DNA from: Curvibacter sp.
GTDB taxonomy: Bacteria; Pseudomonadota; Gammaproteobacteria; Burkholderiales; Burkholderiaceae_C
Direction: 5' to 3'
NCBI GenBank assembly: GCA_004293725.1
Contig: REAW01000004.1
Span: 1-64,000 of the forward strand
DNA: 64,000 bases
Part shown: positions 8,301 through 17,206 of the stretch, piece by piece
Position numbering within the stretch: the first letter of the stretch is position 1
How the letters are laid out: every line of letters starts with the position of its first letter
Notes under the pieces: model-generated
What the model was told of the DNA's origin: nothing
Seen by the model: the letters and a program-made list of their open reading frames with translations, nothing else
The model's database searches: none
Program-made: the position numbers and the translations under genes

Positions 8301-8837
8301 GTGGCGCTGGGAGTGCTCATGTTCAAACAACTGGGCTTGCTCACCGGCGGCACGGCGGGGGTTGCCTTCTGGCTGCACTACGCCACCGGCTGGAACTTCG
8401 GACTGGTGTTTTTTGTCATCAACCTGCCCTTTTACGCCCTCGCCTACCGGCGCATGGGGCGAAGCTTCACGCTCAAGACCTTTGCCGCGGTAGCGCTGCT
8501 GACCATCCTGACCAACCTGCTACCCGAATGGGTGGGATTTGCGCACTTGCACCCAGTTGCCACCGCGCTCATCGGCGGCGTGCTCATGGGCACGGGCATG
8601 CTGATATTGTTTCGCCACAAAGCCAGCCTGGGCGGCTTCAACGTACTGGTGCTGTACTTGCAAGAAAAGCGCGGCTGGCGCGCCGGGCGTATTCAGATGG
8701 CGCTGGACTGCACCATCGTGCTGCTGGCCTTTGGCGTCACCGACTGGCAACACGTGGCCCTGAGTGTGCTGGGCGCTGTGGCCCTGAACCAGACCCTGGC
8801 CACCAACCACCGCGCTGGGCGCTACATGGCGCACTGA
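8301..8837 (+). CDS. YitT family integral membrane protein (start unclear)
   Basis: 178 aa from GTG at 8301, with several hydrophobic segments and the YitT signature GLLTGGTAGVAFWLHY. The cytosolic DUF2179 domain of Firmicutes members is absent, as is usual in proteobacteria. In-frame codons upstream of 8301 read EDLQALLTGTTF, which looks like conserved YitT N-terminus, yet no ATG, GTG or TTG lies between the hemerythrin TGA (8208) and 8301. Translation may begin at a CTG (8247), or the region may have lost its start or once been fused to the hemerythrin. Function of the family is unknown. Confidence 0.75.
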   Translation: MALGVLMFKQLGLLTGGTAGVAFWLHYATGWNFGLVFFVINLPFYALAYRRMGRSFTLKTFAAVALLTILTNLLPEWVGFAHLHPVATALIGGVLMGTGMLILFRHKASLGGFNVLVLYLQEKRGWRAGRIQMALDCTIVLLAFGVTDWQHVALSVLGAVALNQTLATNHRAGRYMAH

Positions 8838-8971
8838 ATCAACACCGCCGACGGTTAGAGCAAGCACTCCAACCGTTGTCGCGTAGGCTACCGGGCCCGC
8901 AACAGGCTGGCGCTACCATGCGCTCCCCGGCTGGCATGCCCCGCGTGCCGCCCCACTATTCAGGAGCCTTC

Positions 8972-10012
8972 ATGTCCCTTGCTAACCTCGTCAACCACCA
9001 AGTCCGCCTGGCGGCCCGCCCCGTGGGCATGCCTACTGCAGCCAACTGGAGCCACACCACGGAGCCTGTTGCAGAACCTGCGGAAGGCGGCGTCACGCTG
9101 AAGACCCTGGCCCTGAGCCTGGACCCTGCCATGCGCGGCTGGATGAACGAAGGCAAGAGCTACATCCCCCCCGTCGGTATTGGCGAAGTGATGCGTGCCG
9201 GTGGCGTGGGCGTGGTGGTGGCCAGCAAGAACGACAAGTTTGCCGTGGGCGACCATGTGAGTGCAGGCTTTGGCGTGCAGGAATACATCACCATCGCCCA
9301 GGACGAGATGAAGCGCAACGGCCTGGTCAAGATCGACCTGCGCGCCGGCACGCTGACCCAATGGCTCAATGTGCTGGGCATGCCCGGCATGACCGGCTAC
9401 TTTGGCCTGATGGACGTGGGCCAACCCCAGGCCGGCGAGACCGTGGTGGTGTCGGGTGCTGCCGGTGCTGTGGGCCAAACCGTGGGCCAGATGGCCAAAA
9501 TCAAAGGCTGCCGCGTGGTGGGCATTGCCGGCGGTGCCGCCAAGTGCGACTGGGTGGTGAAAGAGCTGGGTTTTGACGCCTGCATTGACTACAAGGCCGG
9601 CCCCGGCGCCGTGCGTGCAGGCCTCAAAGAACACGCCCCCAAGGGCGTAGACATTTACTTCGACAACGTGGGCGGTGAGATCCTGGACGACGTGCTGGCC
9701 CGCATCAACCGCAAGGCCCGCATCATCATTTGTGGCGCCATTAGCCAATACAACAACACCACTGCGGTGCAAGGCCCCAAGAACTACCTGAGCCTGCTGG
9801 TGAACCGCGCCCGCATGGAAGGCATTGTGGTGTTTGACTACGCCGACCGCTACCACCTGGCCGTGGCCGAGATGGCCGGCTACCTGAAGGACGGCCGCAT
9901 GAAGAGCAAGGAAGATGTGGTGGTGGGTCTGCAGACCTTCCCCGAGACGCTGCTCAAGCTATTCAATGGCGAGAACTTCGGCAAGCTGGTGCTGGAAGTA
10001 GCCAAGGCCTGA
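8972..10012 (+). CDS. NADP-dependent oxidoreductase, zinc-free MDR family (CurA/prostaglandin reductase-like)
   Basis: 346 aa medium-chain reductase without zinc ligands. The NADPH-binding motif reads VVSGAAGAVGQTVGQMAK near residue 155. The N-terminus (LVNHQVRLAARPVG) and the YFDNVGGEILD segment are typical of CurA-like double-bond reductases acting on enones. ATG at 8972 has AGGAG six bases upstream. It appears monocistronic and ends just before the dispersed repeat that borders the restriction locus. Confidence 0.9.
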   Translation: MSLANLVNHQVRLAARPVGMPTAANWSHTTEPVAEPAEGGVTLKTLALSLDPAMRGWMNEGKSYIPPVGIGEVMRAGGVGVVVASKNDKFAVGDHVSAGFGVQEYITIAQDEMKRNGLVKIDLRAGTLTQWLNVLGMPGMTGYFGLMDVGQPQAGETVVVSGAAGAVGQTVGQMAKIKGCRVVGIAGGAAKCDWVVKELGFDACIDYKAGPGAVRAGLKEHAPKGVDIYFDNVGGEILDDVLARINRKARIIICGAISQYNNTTAVQGPKNYLSLLVNRARMEGIVVFDYADRYHLAVAEMAGYLKDGRMKSKEDVVVGLQTFPETLLKLFNGENFGKLVLEVAKA

Positions 10013-10029
10013 CGCTCCGGGGTGCGCGA

Positions 10030-10089
10030 GTTGCTACGCTTTCAGGAGCTGTTCGCGCAATATCCATAAGTGCTAGAGGCCAATTTGTC
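10030..10089 (+). repeat. Dispersed repeat, copy 1 (hsdR side of the restriction locus)
   Basis: About 60 bp beginning TTGCTACGCTTTCAGGAGCT and carrying GCGCAATAT and GTGCTAGAGGCC. It matches copy 2 at 20929-20990 in the same orientation at roughly 80%, and related copies at 19549, 47208 and 56081. It lies between the convergent oxidoreductase and hsdR genes. Confidence 0.8.
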
Positions 10090-10098
10090 CTGTAAGCA

Positions 10099-13000
10099 TC
10101 AAGCCGCCAACGCGGTGGCCTTGATGTGGTCTAGCACTCCAAACAGCTCGTCCACTTGGGCAGACGTAAACAACGCGTCTGGCCCCTGCGGTGCGTAGCT
10201 AGTGAAGGGCGGCTCGTACAGCAGCCCCACATCCATCACGCCGCGCTCGGTCAGGTGGGTGACGATCAGGTTCACAAACTCCAGCTGGTTGGCGCTGAGC
10301 GTTTTGCCAGCCACAAAACTGTTCATCGCCTGGGTGGCCGCCTCCCGGTCCAAGCCCACCAGTCCACGGACAAACAAGCCTAGACCGTGGGCCTCTTGTC
10401 CAGCGCGGGCCACGTCTTCGGCAGTGGCAGTTCCGCTGTCGATCAACAAGCGCTCCAGCTCGGCCAGGTCCGTGGCGGTGAGTGGCTGGTTGCGGCGCAG
10501 CTTGTGCAAGGTGATGTGGTTCTCGTGCGTGCGCAAGAAGGCCCGCACCTTGAGCCGGAAGCGTTCAAAGTCGCCCGCGCTGCCGCCTAGTGGCAAAGGG
10601 ATAGGCGTGGGTGTACCTATCGTGTCTCCAAAGTTGGTGTGGATGATCTTTTTGTGTGACTTCCCCAAATGCCGCAATAGCCCACGCAAGTGCCTGCGCG
10701 CCTGCTCCAGCATGGGCAGGGTTACGTCCTGCCACCATTCTTCGCCCGCCACCGCTTCAATCAGCACCATGTGCTTTTTCACGTCGGGGATGCTGCCCAG
10801 ATCACTCAACCCATCGGCCAGCGCACGCACCTGTTCACGCAGGCGGGCAAAGCCCACATCGCCGCGGGCGCAGCCTAGCTGGGTGCGCAGCATGAGCAAA
10901 TCGAATCGCTTGGCTTCTTCATCGTCATCGCGTACGGCGCTGGGCAAGCCGGAGACATGTTGGGCCAAATCCGCCAGTTGGTCTCCTGTCACGGTGTGCC
11001 AAGCCTTTGCGTCGCTCCACGGCTCCACCCAGCGGCGCTGCGGGCGCACCACAAAGTTGTCCAGCCGCATTCCGGCTACCACCGTGTGCAGGTGGCTGGC
11101 CGTGTCCGCCCGCATGGTGGCAGCGGTCAGGCCATAACCTGCTGCCGGCTCGGTCACCTTGGCGCTGCCCTGCTCCTGCGCCAACTGTTCGTCCAGCACG
11201 CTCAACAACTCCAGCCGCGCCTTGAAGGTGCGCTGGCTCAAGGGTTCGGCCACAGCGCCCTTGCTGCCTTCAAGGTTCTGGCTAAAGAACTCCAGGTTCT
11301 GGCAGAAGTCAAAAATCACAAACTCCTGCTTGTGCTGATCCGGCCCAAACAAGTCTTTGCACAAGCGCGTGCCGCGCCCCACCATTTGCCAAAACTTAGC
11401 CTTGGACCGCACGATCTTGAAGAACACCAGGTTCACCACCTCGGGCACGTCAATGCCCGTGTCCAGCATGTCCACGGAGATGGCAATGTGGGGCGACTTT
11501 TCCTTTACCGAAAAGTCGTCAATCAGGCTCTGCGCGTACTCCGTTTTGTAGGTCACCACGCGCGCAAACTGCCCGGCATAGTGAGGGTAGTTGGCATTGA
11601 AGCGGTCCGCAATGAAGTTGGCATGCGCATTGTTTTTGGCAAACACAATCGTTTTGCCCAGCCGGTCGCCGCCTGCCACCTTGTGGCCCTGGGTCATCAG
11701 CAACTCCAGCACCTTGTCCACCGTGTCGGTGTTGAACAACCATTTGTTCACCGCTTCGGCACCCACCTCGTCGGGGGCGTGGCCCTCATCATCCCAATCC
11801 AACTCGTCCCACTGCGCGCGCTCGTCTTCGCTGAGCTCCGCGTACTTGATACCCTCGCGCTGAAACTTCAGCGGCACCGACACGGCACGCGGCGGCACCA
11901 AGTAGCCCTCAGCAATCGCATCTTCCAGGCCGTAGGCATCGGTGGGCACACCATCTTCCAGACCAAACAGACCATAGGTGTTGCGGTCAATCTCGTCCTT
12001 GGGCGTAGCCGTTAGCCCCACCAGCAGCGCATCAAAGTAGGCAAAGATGGCGCGGTATTTTTGGTAAATGGAGCGGTGCGCCTCGTCCACGATGATCAGG
12101 TCAAAGTGCCCCACGCCAAAGCGCCGGAGTCCCGCGCCGTCAGGCACACCTCTCGGTGCTTCCGTTTCGTTGATCAGCCCCATCATGGTGGGGTAGGTGC
12201 TCACAAACACGCGGCCCTCGGTTTCCTTGTCGGTCACCAGATTCACCGCCGCTGCATCGGGCAAATGTGCTTTGAAAGCATTGGCCGCCTGGTTCACCAG
12301 CGCCACGCGGTCAGCCAAAAAGAGGATGCGCTTGGCCCAGTTGGCGCGCTGCAGCAGGTCCACCAGTGCAATCACGGTGCGCGTTTTTCCTGCGCCGGTG
12401 GCCATGACCACCAAGGCTTTGCGCTGGCGGTCGCGCTCAAAGGTTTCGCCAATGCGGCGTATAGCGCGCAGCTGGTAGTGCCGCTCCACGATTTCGGGGT
12501 TGATGGTCACGCCCGCCAGCGGTTTGGCGCTGGTGCGGCGCTGCACCAGCAATTGCAGCTCGTCCTTCTTGTGGAAGCCCTGCACCGGGCGCGGCGGGTA
12601 GGTGCTGTCGTCCCAAAACCAATGTTCGTAGCCGTTGGTGGTGTAGATCAGCGGGCGCTGGCCAAACTGGGTTTGCAGGCAATCCGCATACAGCTTGGCC
12701 TGCTGCTGGCCCACGCGCGCGTCGCGCCGGGTGCGCTTGGCTTCCACCACGGCCAGGGGTTTGCCATCGTCACCCCACAGCACGTAGTCCACAAAGCCTT
12801 TACCTTCGTTGTTCGGCATGCCCTGCACTTCAAACTCGCGGTCGCGCGGCTGGTCCAGCTTCCAGCCTGCTTCTTTGAGAAGCAGGTCGATGTAGAGGTC
12901 GCGTGTCTCGGCCTCGTTGTAGTCGTGCGTGTCGGGCGTGGCCGTGTTGGCTGCTTTGGCGGCGGCTACTTCGGCGCGTAGCTGAGCCAGTTCAGCGTCC

Positions 13001-13593
13001 AGCGCGGCGGTTTTTTGCTGCGCAGCTACCAGCGCTGCATCGCGCGCGGCCAGCTCGTCCGCCAGAGTCGCCAGCTTCTGCAACGCGGCCTGCGTGGCTT
13101 GCGCACTGGCCTGGGCGGCGGCTTGTTCAGCTGCCGCATTGGTAGGGCGTGGCAAAAGCTCTGCACGGAACTGCAGCGCCGAGTCTGGGCGCGCGGCCAC
13201 ATTGCGGCCGTAGTTGCGCGCCAGCCAAAAGGCCACCTGAAACAGCTCGCGCAGCACAGCGGTGGCATCAGCAGCAGAAATGGGCCGCGCGCTGTGCACG
13301 GCGTTGTTGCCCTGCTTGCGCACCACATCCATCTTGGCGTGCAGCGCGGGGCCGACCAGCACCTTGAAACTGGGCTCAAACAAGAAGGCCGACAGGTCCG
13401 GCTTGTAGGGCATTTGCAAGCGGCCAGAGCGCCCGCCCTCGGCTTGGAACAGCCACACCACTGCCAGCTCCAGCGTGCGCCGGGCGTAAAAGCAGGCAGT
13501 GCGCGGATCGGTCAGCGCAGCCTGCTCGGCCTTGGTGGCCTCGGCATAGAGCGCGGGCCATTCGGCCTGCAGGAATGCGAAATTGGACGCCAT
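10099..13593 (-). CDS. hsdR: Type I restriction endonuclease subunit R (HsdR, EcoEI-like)
   Basis: 1164 aa from ATG at 13593; an in-frame ATG at 13608 lies inside the upstream palindrome. Order: a DUF4145-like N-terminal region (about 15-120), an Ala/Gln-rich coiled coil (about 155-230), a PD-(D/E)xK nuclease (DYVLW then VVEAKRTRRD, about 265-290), then a superfamily 2 helicase with Walker A MATGAGKTRT, DEAH (IIVDEAHRS), VGLTATP and the Q-R-GRG region MVGRGTRLC, then an EcoEI_R_C-type end. It cuts DNA after ATP-driven translocation when joined to HsdM and HsdS. It is about 4.4 kb from hsdS, separated by other defence genes. Confidence 0.95.
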   Translation of the reverse strand: MASNFAFLQAEWPALYAEATKAEQAALTDPRTACFYARRTLELAVVWLFQAEGGRSGRLQMPYKPDLSAFLFEPSFKVLVGPALHAKMDVVRKQGNNAVHSARPISAADATAVLRELFQVAFWLARNYGRNVAARPDSALQFRAELLPRPTNAAAEQAAAQASAQATQAALQKLATLADELAARDAALVAAQQKTAALDAELAQLRAEVAAAKAANTATPDTHDYNEAETRDLYIDLLLKEAGWKLDQPRDREFEVQGMPNNEGKGFVDYVLWGDDGKPLAVVEAKRTRRDARVGQQQAKLYADCLQTQFGQRPLIYTTNGYEHWFWDDSTYPPRPVQGFHKKDELQLLVQRRTSAKPLAGVTINPEIVERHYQLRAIRRIGETFERDRQRKALVVMATGAGKTRTVIALVDLLQRANWAKRILFLADRVALVNQAANAFKAHLPDAAAVNLVTDKETEGRVFVSTYPTMMGLINETEAPRGVPDGAGLRRFGVGHFDLIIVDEAHRSIYQKYRAIFAYFDALLVGLTATPKDEIDRNTYGLFGLEDGVPTDAYGLEDAIAEGYLVPPRAVSVPLKFQREGIKYAELSEDERAQWDELDWDDEGHAPDEVGAEAVNKWLFNTDTVDKVLELLMTQGHKVAGGDRLGKTIVFAKNNAHANFIADRFNANYPHYAGQFARVVTYKTEYAQSLIDDFSVKEKSPHIAISVDMLDTGIDVPEVVNLVFFKIVRSKAKFWQMVGRGTRLCKDLFGPDQHKQEFVIFDFCQNLEFFSQNLEGSKGAVAEPLSQRTFKARLELLSVLDEQLAQEQGSAKVTEPAAGYGLTAATMRADTASHLHTVVAGMRLDNFVVRPQRRWVEPWSDAKAWHTVTGDQLADLAQHVSGLPSAVRDDDEEAKRFDLLMLRTQLGCARGDVGFARLREQVRALADGLSDLGSIPDVKKHMVLIEAVAGEEWWQDVTLPMLEQARRHLRGLLRHLGKSHKKIIHTNFGDTIGTPTPIPLPLGGSAGDFERFRLKVRAFLRTHENHITLHKLRRNQPLTATDLAELERLLIDSGTATAEDVARAGQEAHGLGLFVRGLVGLDREAATQAMNSFVAGKTLSANQLEFVNLIVTHLTERGVMDVGLLYEPPFTSYAPQGPDALFTSAQVDELFGVLDHIKATALAA

Positions 13594-13597
13594 TATT

Positions 13598-13667
13598 TTT
13601 GACCCCATGAGGGCAAAAGCAGGCGAATTGCCTGAAAAGCTGGCAGATTTGACCTCATAGGGTCAAC
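13598..13667. promoter_or_regulatory. Pair of near-identical palindromes in front of hsdR
   Basis: Two 20-bp sites, 13598-13617 and 13648-13667, match 17 of 20 positions when the first is reverse-complemented (TTTGCCCTCATGGGGTCAAA against TTTGACCTCATAGGGTCAAC). Each is itself a partial palindrome. Their centres are 50 bp apart, about five helical turns, and they lie within 75 bp of the hsdR start. This suggests a cooperative operator; a REP-like or hairpin role is the alternative. Confidence 0.5.
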
Positions 13668-14028
13668 TTTTTTGGGCATCTATCAGCGCGGCCACCTGCG
13701 CCCGTAGCTCAGGCAAGTCGGCATGGATGGTCTTCCACACCACTTCAAAATCAACTTTGAAATAGCCGTGAGCGAGTGCATTGCGCATCTCGTAAGCAAA
13801 ATTGAGTGGAACCTCGGGGTGCTGGGTCAAGAAGTTCGGATGGTGTCGCCGAATGTTGTTAGATGCTTCGCCAATGATTTCAAAATTCCTGATCACGGCG
13901 TCTTGCGTTTTCTCGTCCAGCAGAAACGTGGGCTCGGTCATATCGTCCACATAACGCTGGATGCGATCAATAGCCTGAACAATGTGTCCGAGATAGTCGG
14001 ACAAACGCAAGACATCGGATTTGCTCAT
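13663..14028 (-). CDS. hepT: HepT-like HEPN toxin (DUF86)
   Basis: 121 aa, all-helical HEPN protein. The active-site motif R-x4-H-x-Y is intact as R82-N83 ... H87-G-Y89 (RNALAHGYF). In type VII toxin-antitoxin systems HepT acts as a ribonuclease-like toxin that the adjacent MntA nucleotidyltransferase neutralises by AMPylating the tyrosine. Its start overlaps the mntA stop by 4 nt (ATGA). It is embedded between hsdS and hsdR, a common place for such modules. Confidence 0.9.
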   Translation of the reverse strand: MSKSDVLRLSDYLGHIVQAIDRIQRYVDDMTEPTFLLDEKTQDAVIRNFEIIGEASNNIRRHHPNFLTQHPEVPLNFAYEMRNALAHGYFKVDFEVVWKTIHADLPELRAQVAALIDAQKS

Positions 14029-14315
14029 ACGGCTACTGCTTCCTGTAACACCGTGCCCCGGAAATGATCCGGCAGGGCACGGGGGGTCAACACATCTACC
14101 GGAATACCCAGCAGCTCTTTGAGTTCGTAGCGAATGGCGCCAATGTCCATCATGGTGGTCTCTGCGGTGGGCTCTACCAAGATGTCAAGATCGCTGCCCT
14201 CGGTGTCGTCGCCATGCACCACGGAGCCGAACACGCGCACATTCGTCACCCGGTGGCTGAGCGCTATCGTGCGAATTGCATCGCGGTGGTTTTGCAAGGC
14301 AATGGACGGACGCAT
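14025..14315 (-). CDS. mntA: MntA-like nucleotidyltransferase antitoxin
   Basis: 96 aa minimal nucleotidyltransferase with a perfect GS-x10-DxD motif (G30-S31 to D42-L-D44). It is expected to transfer AMP to the HepT tyrosine and so block toxicity. ATG at 14315 is used; longer in-frame readings have no family support. Translationally coupled to hepT. Confidence 0.9.
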   Translation of the reverse strand: MRPSIALQNHRDAIRTIALSHRVTNVRVFGSVVHGDDTEGSDLDILVEPTAETTMMDIGAIRYELKELLGIPVDVLTPRALPDHFRGTVLQEAVAV

Positions 14316-14356
14316 GTTGTGGACTCCCGGATTTAAAGCGATTCTAAGTATTGCAT

Positions 14357-15031
14357 CTATTGTTGCAGTTGCTCCGCAATGAGGCGCAGGAACGGATGCA
14401 TCCACACTGGTGCGAGTGGCAAATCTTTCAACAACTGCGCGCGTTGCTTGGGTGGCAGCATCTGCTGCAGGTGCGCCACCCGCTCCAGCGTAACGTGGGC
14501 CTTGCCCAGGCCCCGGAGTGCAGCAAACACCAGGTTGCTGGATTCGGCAGCTGCGGTGACGCGCCGAGGCGAGCGGTGCTTGAACTCAATCTCTTGCCCC
14601 CCTACCCGCAGCTTGCGGCTAGGGCCATTGGTCTCGTACACCGGCTTGGCTACCACCTGCTCGCTCAGGCCCAGCAGGTTGGTGGCCTCCACATCCAGTG
14701 GCTGCACCACCACGCCATCGCGCCGGGCCACGGCTTGCACAAGTGCATCGGTAGAAGGGCTTAGCTCGCCCAGCAGCGGGTGAATGCGCGGCACGTCATA
14801 CATGCCACGTGCCACGCGCCGTAGGGCACCTGAGCGCACCATGCGCGACAGCGCCATGCCTACTGCGTGGGGCGTACCCAAGTCTAGAAAGTCTGCGGGA
14901 GTGAATACCCGCCCAGGCTCTTTCTTGGCCCAACGTGCAACCCGCTGCGCAACCTGTCGCGCCAAGGTGGCTGCAGGCGCGGACGCACTTGCAGGCTTTT
15001 GGGTAGGTTTTGAGGCTGGCTGCGGGTTCAT
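14357..15031 (-). CDS. DUF6088 / AbiEi-like antitoxin-regulator
   Basis: 224 aa. After a Pro/Ala/Ser-rich N-terminus (about 1-25) comes a winged-helix segment (GRVFTPADFLDLGTPHAVGM, then ALRRVARGMYDVPR), as in AbiEi antitoxins and DUF6088 proteins. These proteins repress their own promoter through inverted repeats and usually precede an AbiEii nucleotidyltransferase toxin. No AbiEii is found; the next genes downstream are mntA and hepT, 41 bp away on the same strand. Either it is an orphan antitoxin or it now regulates the MntA/HepT pair (inference). Confidence 0.8.
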   Translation of the reverse strand: MNPQPASKPTQKPASASAPAATLARQVAQRVARWAKKEPGRVFTPADFLDLGTPHAVGMALSRMVRSGALRRVARGMYDVPRIHPLLGELSPSTDALVQAVARRDGVVVQPLDVEATNLLGLSEQVVAKPVYETNGPSRKLRVGGQEIEFKHRSPRRVTAAAESSNLVFAALRGLGKAHVTLERVAHLQQMLPPKQRAQLLKDLPLAPVWMHPFLRLIAEQLQQ

Positions 15032-15050
15032 GGCCTTATTGTGGATATTT

Positions 15051-15084
15051 TTTGTTAAAAGTACAAGTAGGTATTTTTAACAAA
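15051..15084. promoter_or_regulatory. Inverted-repeat operator candidate of the DUF6088/AbiEi-like gene
   Basis: A perfect 10-bp inverted repeat, TTTGTTAAAA at 15051-15060 and TTTTAACAAA at 15075-15084, with centres 24 bp apart. It sits 20-53 bp upstream of the start codon in an AT-rich region where the promoter must lie. AbiEi family members bind such repeats for autorepression. Confidence 0.6.
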
Positions 15085-15190
15085 ATACTTTCTATTTGTC
15101 TGAAAAACGAATCACTTTTCGTACAAATACCAGCTCTATTGCCACGAAAAAAATGCAGTTTTTGTGGCGAAAACAGTGCCCACCGCGCAC

Positions 15191-15868
15191 TCACTTTCCC
15201 GCAAGTGCTTGAATCGCTTTTACCAGTTCATCTACATCGGTTGCTGGATTGATGCTACCGGTCGCAGCGCCATGCCTACGCAATTGAGTTGCATGCGTAA
15301 GCGCCTCGTCCAGCTTGCCCTTCAACTGGTCATAAACACCCTTTTGCCCTTTGCCGTACTTGGCAAAACCGGGCTTGGTTTTCAGGGCAGAAACCACTTG
15401 GTCGCCCACCGATTTCTTACCAGCCGCATGAAACGGCTGATCGGTATAGCCGAAGTGCAACAGCAGCCAAACTTCAAAACATGGGGAGGAGGTAATTGCC
15501 TCAAATGGTTTCCCCTCGGCACTCAAATCTTTGGTGCGCTGCACGGCAGCATCAAAAGTGGTGTGCTTGTCCCGGTCGAACACGCAAAACACCGTATCAA
15601 AGGCATCGCCAGCCCCAGCATCCTCTACATACAGCGCCACCGCATGCGCAACAACACGGTCAGGTGAAACACCGTCATTGGGCGCTATGCGCACCATCTG
15701 CGGACGGATGCCCAAGTCAACCAACAAATCGCGAAAGTAATGGGGCTCGGTCTTCGTACCTTCACAGACGATCAGGTAGCGCTTATTGCGCGCACGTTCA
15801 CGCTTTTGCCGTTGCAGCTCGGCCCCAGCACGCGCCTTGCGCTTGTGAAACAGGTCCTCAGACCCCAT
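15191..15868 (-). CDS. rloB: RloB-family protein (AbiLii-like)
   Basis: 225 aa. The N-terminal basic stretch is followed by YLIVCEGTKTEPHYF, the TOPRIM-like signature of RloB/OLD-associated proteins, and by an acidic pair in CVFDRDKH. RloB genes were first noted beside type I restriction loci in Campylobacter, and RloB-domain proteins pair with an AAA ATPase in the AbiL abortive-infection system. Here it overlaps the ATPase gene by 11 nt, so the two form one unit. Biochemical function is unproven. Confidence 0.85.
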   Translation of the reverse strand: MGSEDLFHKRKARAGAELQRQKRERARNKRYLIVCEGTKTEPHYFRDLLVDLGIRPQMVRIAPNDGVSPDRVVAHAVALYVEDAGAGDAFDTVFCVFDRDKHTTFDAAVQRTKDLSAEGKPFEAITSSPCFEVWLLLHFGYTDQPFHAAGKKSVGDQVVSALKTKPGFAKYGKGQKGVYDQLKGKLDEALTHATQLRRHGAATGSINPATDVDELVKAIQALAGK

Positions 15869-17141
15869 AGAAGTCCAAGTCCTTCAAAAATGGAATGCCG
15901 CCGTAGCGCCCGTTCAGGTAACCGCGCTCAATGGCTTCGTTGTCGCGTGGGCTGAAGTCAGACAAGGGGTACAAGCGGGTGGCACTCTTGTCGTCCTTTT
16001 CCATGAACCACACTTGGTCGCGACGAAGTAGCTTCTGGCTGAGTAGCGTGGTGTCGTGCGTCGTAAAAACAAGCTGCGCCTTGGTTCCTTCGTGGTGCAG
16101 GCACTTAACCAAGTGGTGCACCAGCAAAGGGTGCAGGCTGGTGTCCAGTTCATCAACAACCAAAACCCGCTCGTTCTCGATTACGTCCAGCCAATGCCCG
16201 GCAAAAGCAAACAAAGCGCGCGTCCCGTCTGACTCATCCTCTTCATCAAACTCAATAGTCTCTTGCGTGTTCACGTCTTTGTGGAAAAACAGCGGTTCGA
16301 CAAACTTTCGACCCTCCATGTCTTTCAGAAATTCATCCTTGATCGCGGCAGGCATACCCTTGGGCAAGATGTCTGCGGAAAAAACCGTTTCTTTCAGCTG
16401 AATATCTGCAATAGAAAGATCTGCAGAGTTCATGAATGCAACTACCCGTCTGCGATCTTCGTCTTTGCCGCAGCGTTGCACGGTGTAACCCGGACCAAAG
16501 CCACGCTTGGAATCAAACACACGCAAACGCAGCTTGAACCAGTCAAACGCAGGCTTCAACTGCTCGTTATTCAACTGAATCGCGGTGGAGAAGAACAAGG
16601 CATTCGGGCGGGTTTGAGCCGCCAACGTCTGGCGCTGCCGACCACCAAGGAATGACGTGCTGAACTTGTAAGCGTCTTTGCCCGCGTCGGTATCAAACAC
16701 CCGGTGAAACCATTTTTGAGCACGGCCCAAAGGGTAGGCGATGAGCCACTCCTCGGTGAAACGCTCACGGTTGCAGCAAAAACCATATTCGTAGCGAACG
16801 CCCTGCTCCACAAAGGCGATTTCAAACTCGCTATCCGCCGCGCGTGATGCTGCCGTTAGCTTGAACGGCACCACGTCAATGGCATCGCCCGCCTGGCTTT
16901 CCTTTTGGGAGTTGAGCACCTGCAGTTCCATAAATTGCAACGCCTGAATCAGCGTGCTTTTGCCCGATGCATTGGGGCCATACAGCACGGTGGAGCGCAA
17001 CAAGCGCGGCACACCATCATCCTGGTCGGGGACGAAGGTGTTGAGCGACTCCAGCTCTTTGAAATAGGTGGAGGCGGTCATATTGAGCGTTTGGCGCTCC
17101 AAGATGGACCGGTAATTGGTGACCGAAAACTCGATAAGCAT
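15858..17141 (-). CDS. rloA: AAA family ATPase, RloA/AbiLi-like
   Basis: 427 aa SMC/ABC-like ATPase of the AAA_15/AAA_21 type. It has an N-terminal FSVTNYRSI strand, Walker A YGPNASGKSTL (K61), a late signature and Walker B VLVVDELDTSLHP, and the switch His in FTTHDTTLL. It is the partner of the overlapping RloB gene. Such ATPases often sense phage proteins or DNA and license a nuclease partner; that role is inferred. The gene begins just after the duplicated hsdS tail. Confidence 0.88.
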   Translation of the reverse strand: MLIEFSVTNYRSILERQTLNMTASTYFKELESLNTFVPDQDDGVPRLLRSTVLYGPNASGKSTLIQALQFMELQVLNSQKESQAGDAIDVVPFKLTAASRAADSEFEIAFVEQGVRYEYGFCCNRERFTEEWLIAYPLGRAQKWFHRVFDTDAGKDAYKFSTSFLGGRQRQTLAAQTRPNALFFSTAIQLNNEQLKPAFDWFKLRLRVFDSKRGFGPGYTVQRCGKDEDRRRVVAFMNSADLSIADIQLKETVFSADILPKGMPAAIKDEFLKDMEGRKFVEPLFFHKDVNTQETIEFDEEDESDGTRALFAFAGHWLDVIENERVLVVDELDTSLHPLLVHHLVKCLHHEGTKAQLVFTTHDTTLLSQKLLRRDQVWFMEKDDKSATRLYPLSDFSPRDNEAIERGYLNGRYGGIPFLKDLDFYGV

Positions 17142-17206
17142 GGCGCAATACTACACCTTCATGTCATTTTTTGCGCCACAAGAGCAAAAAACCATGCTTA
17201 TTTCGA

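Noticed and set aside
8960-9856. Long minus-strand ORF, His/Gly/Ala-rich, opposite the MDR oxidoreductase
   Set aside because: Composition is the antisense shadow of a GC-rich gene; the plus-strand protein has clear family motifs.
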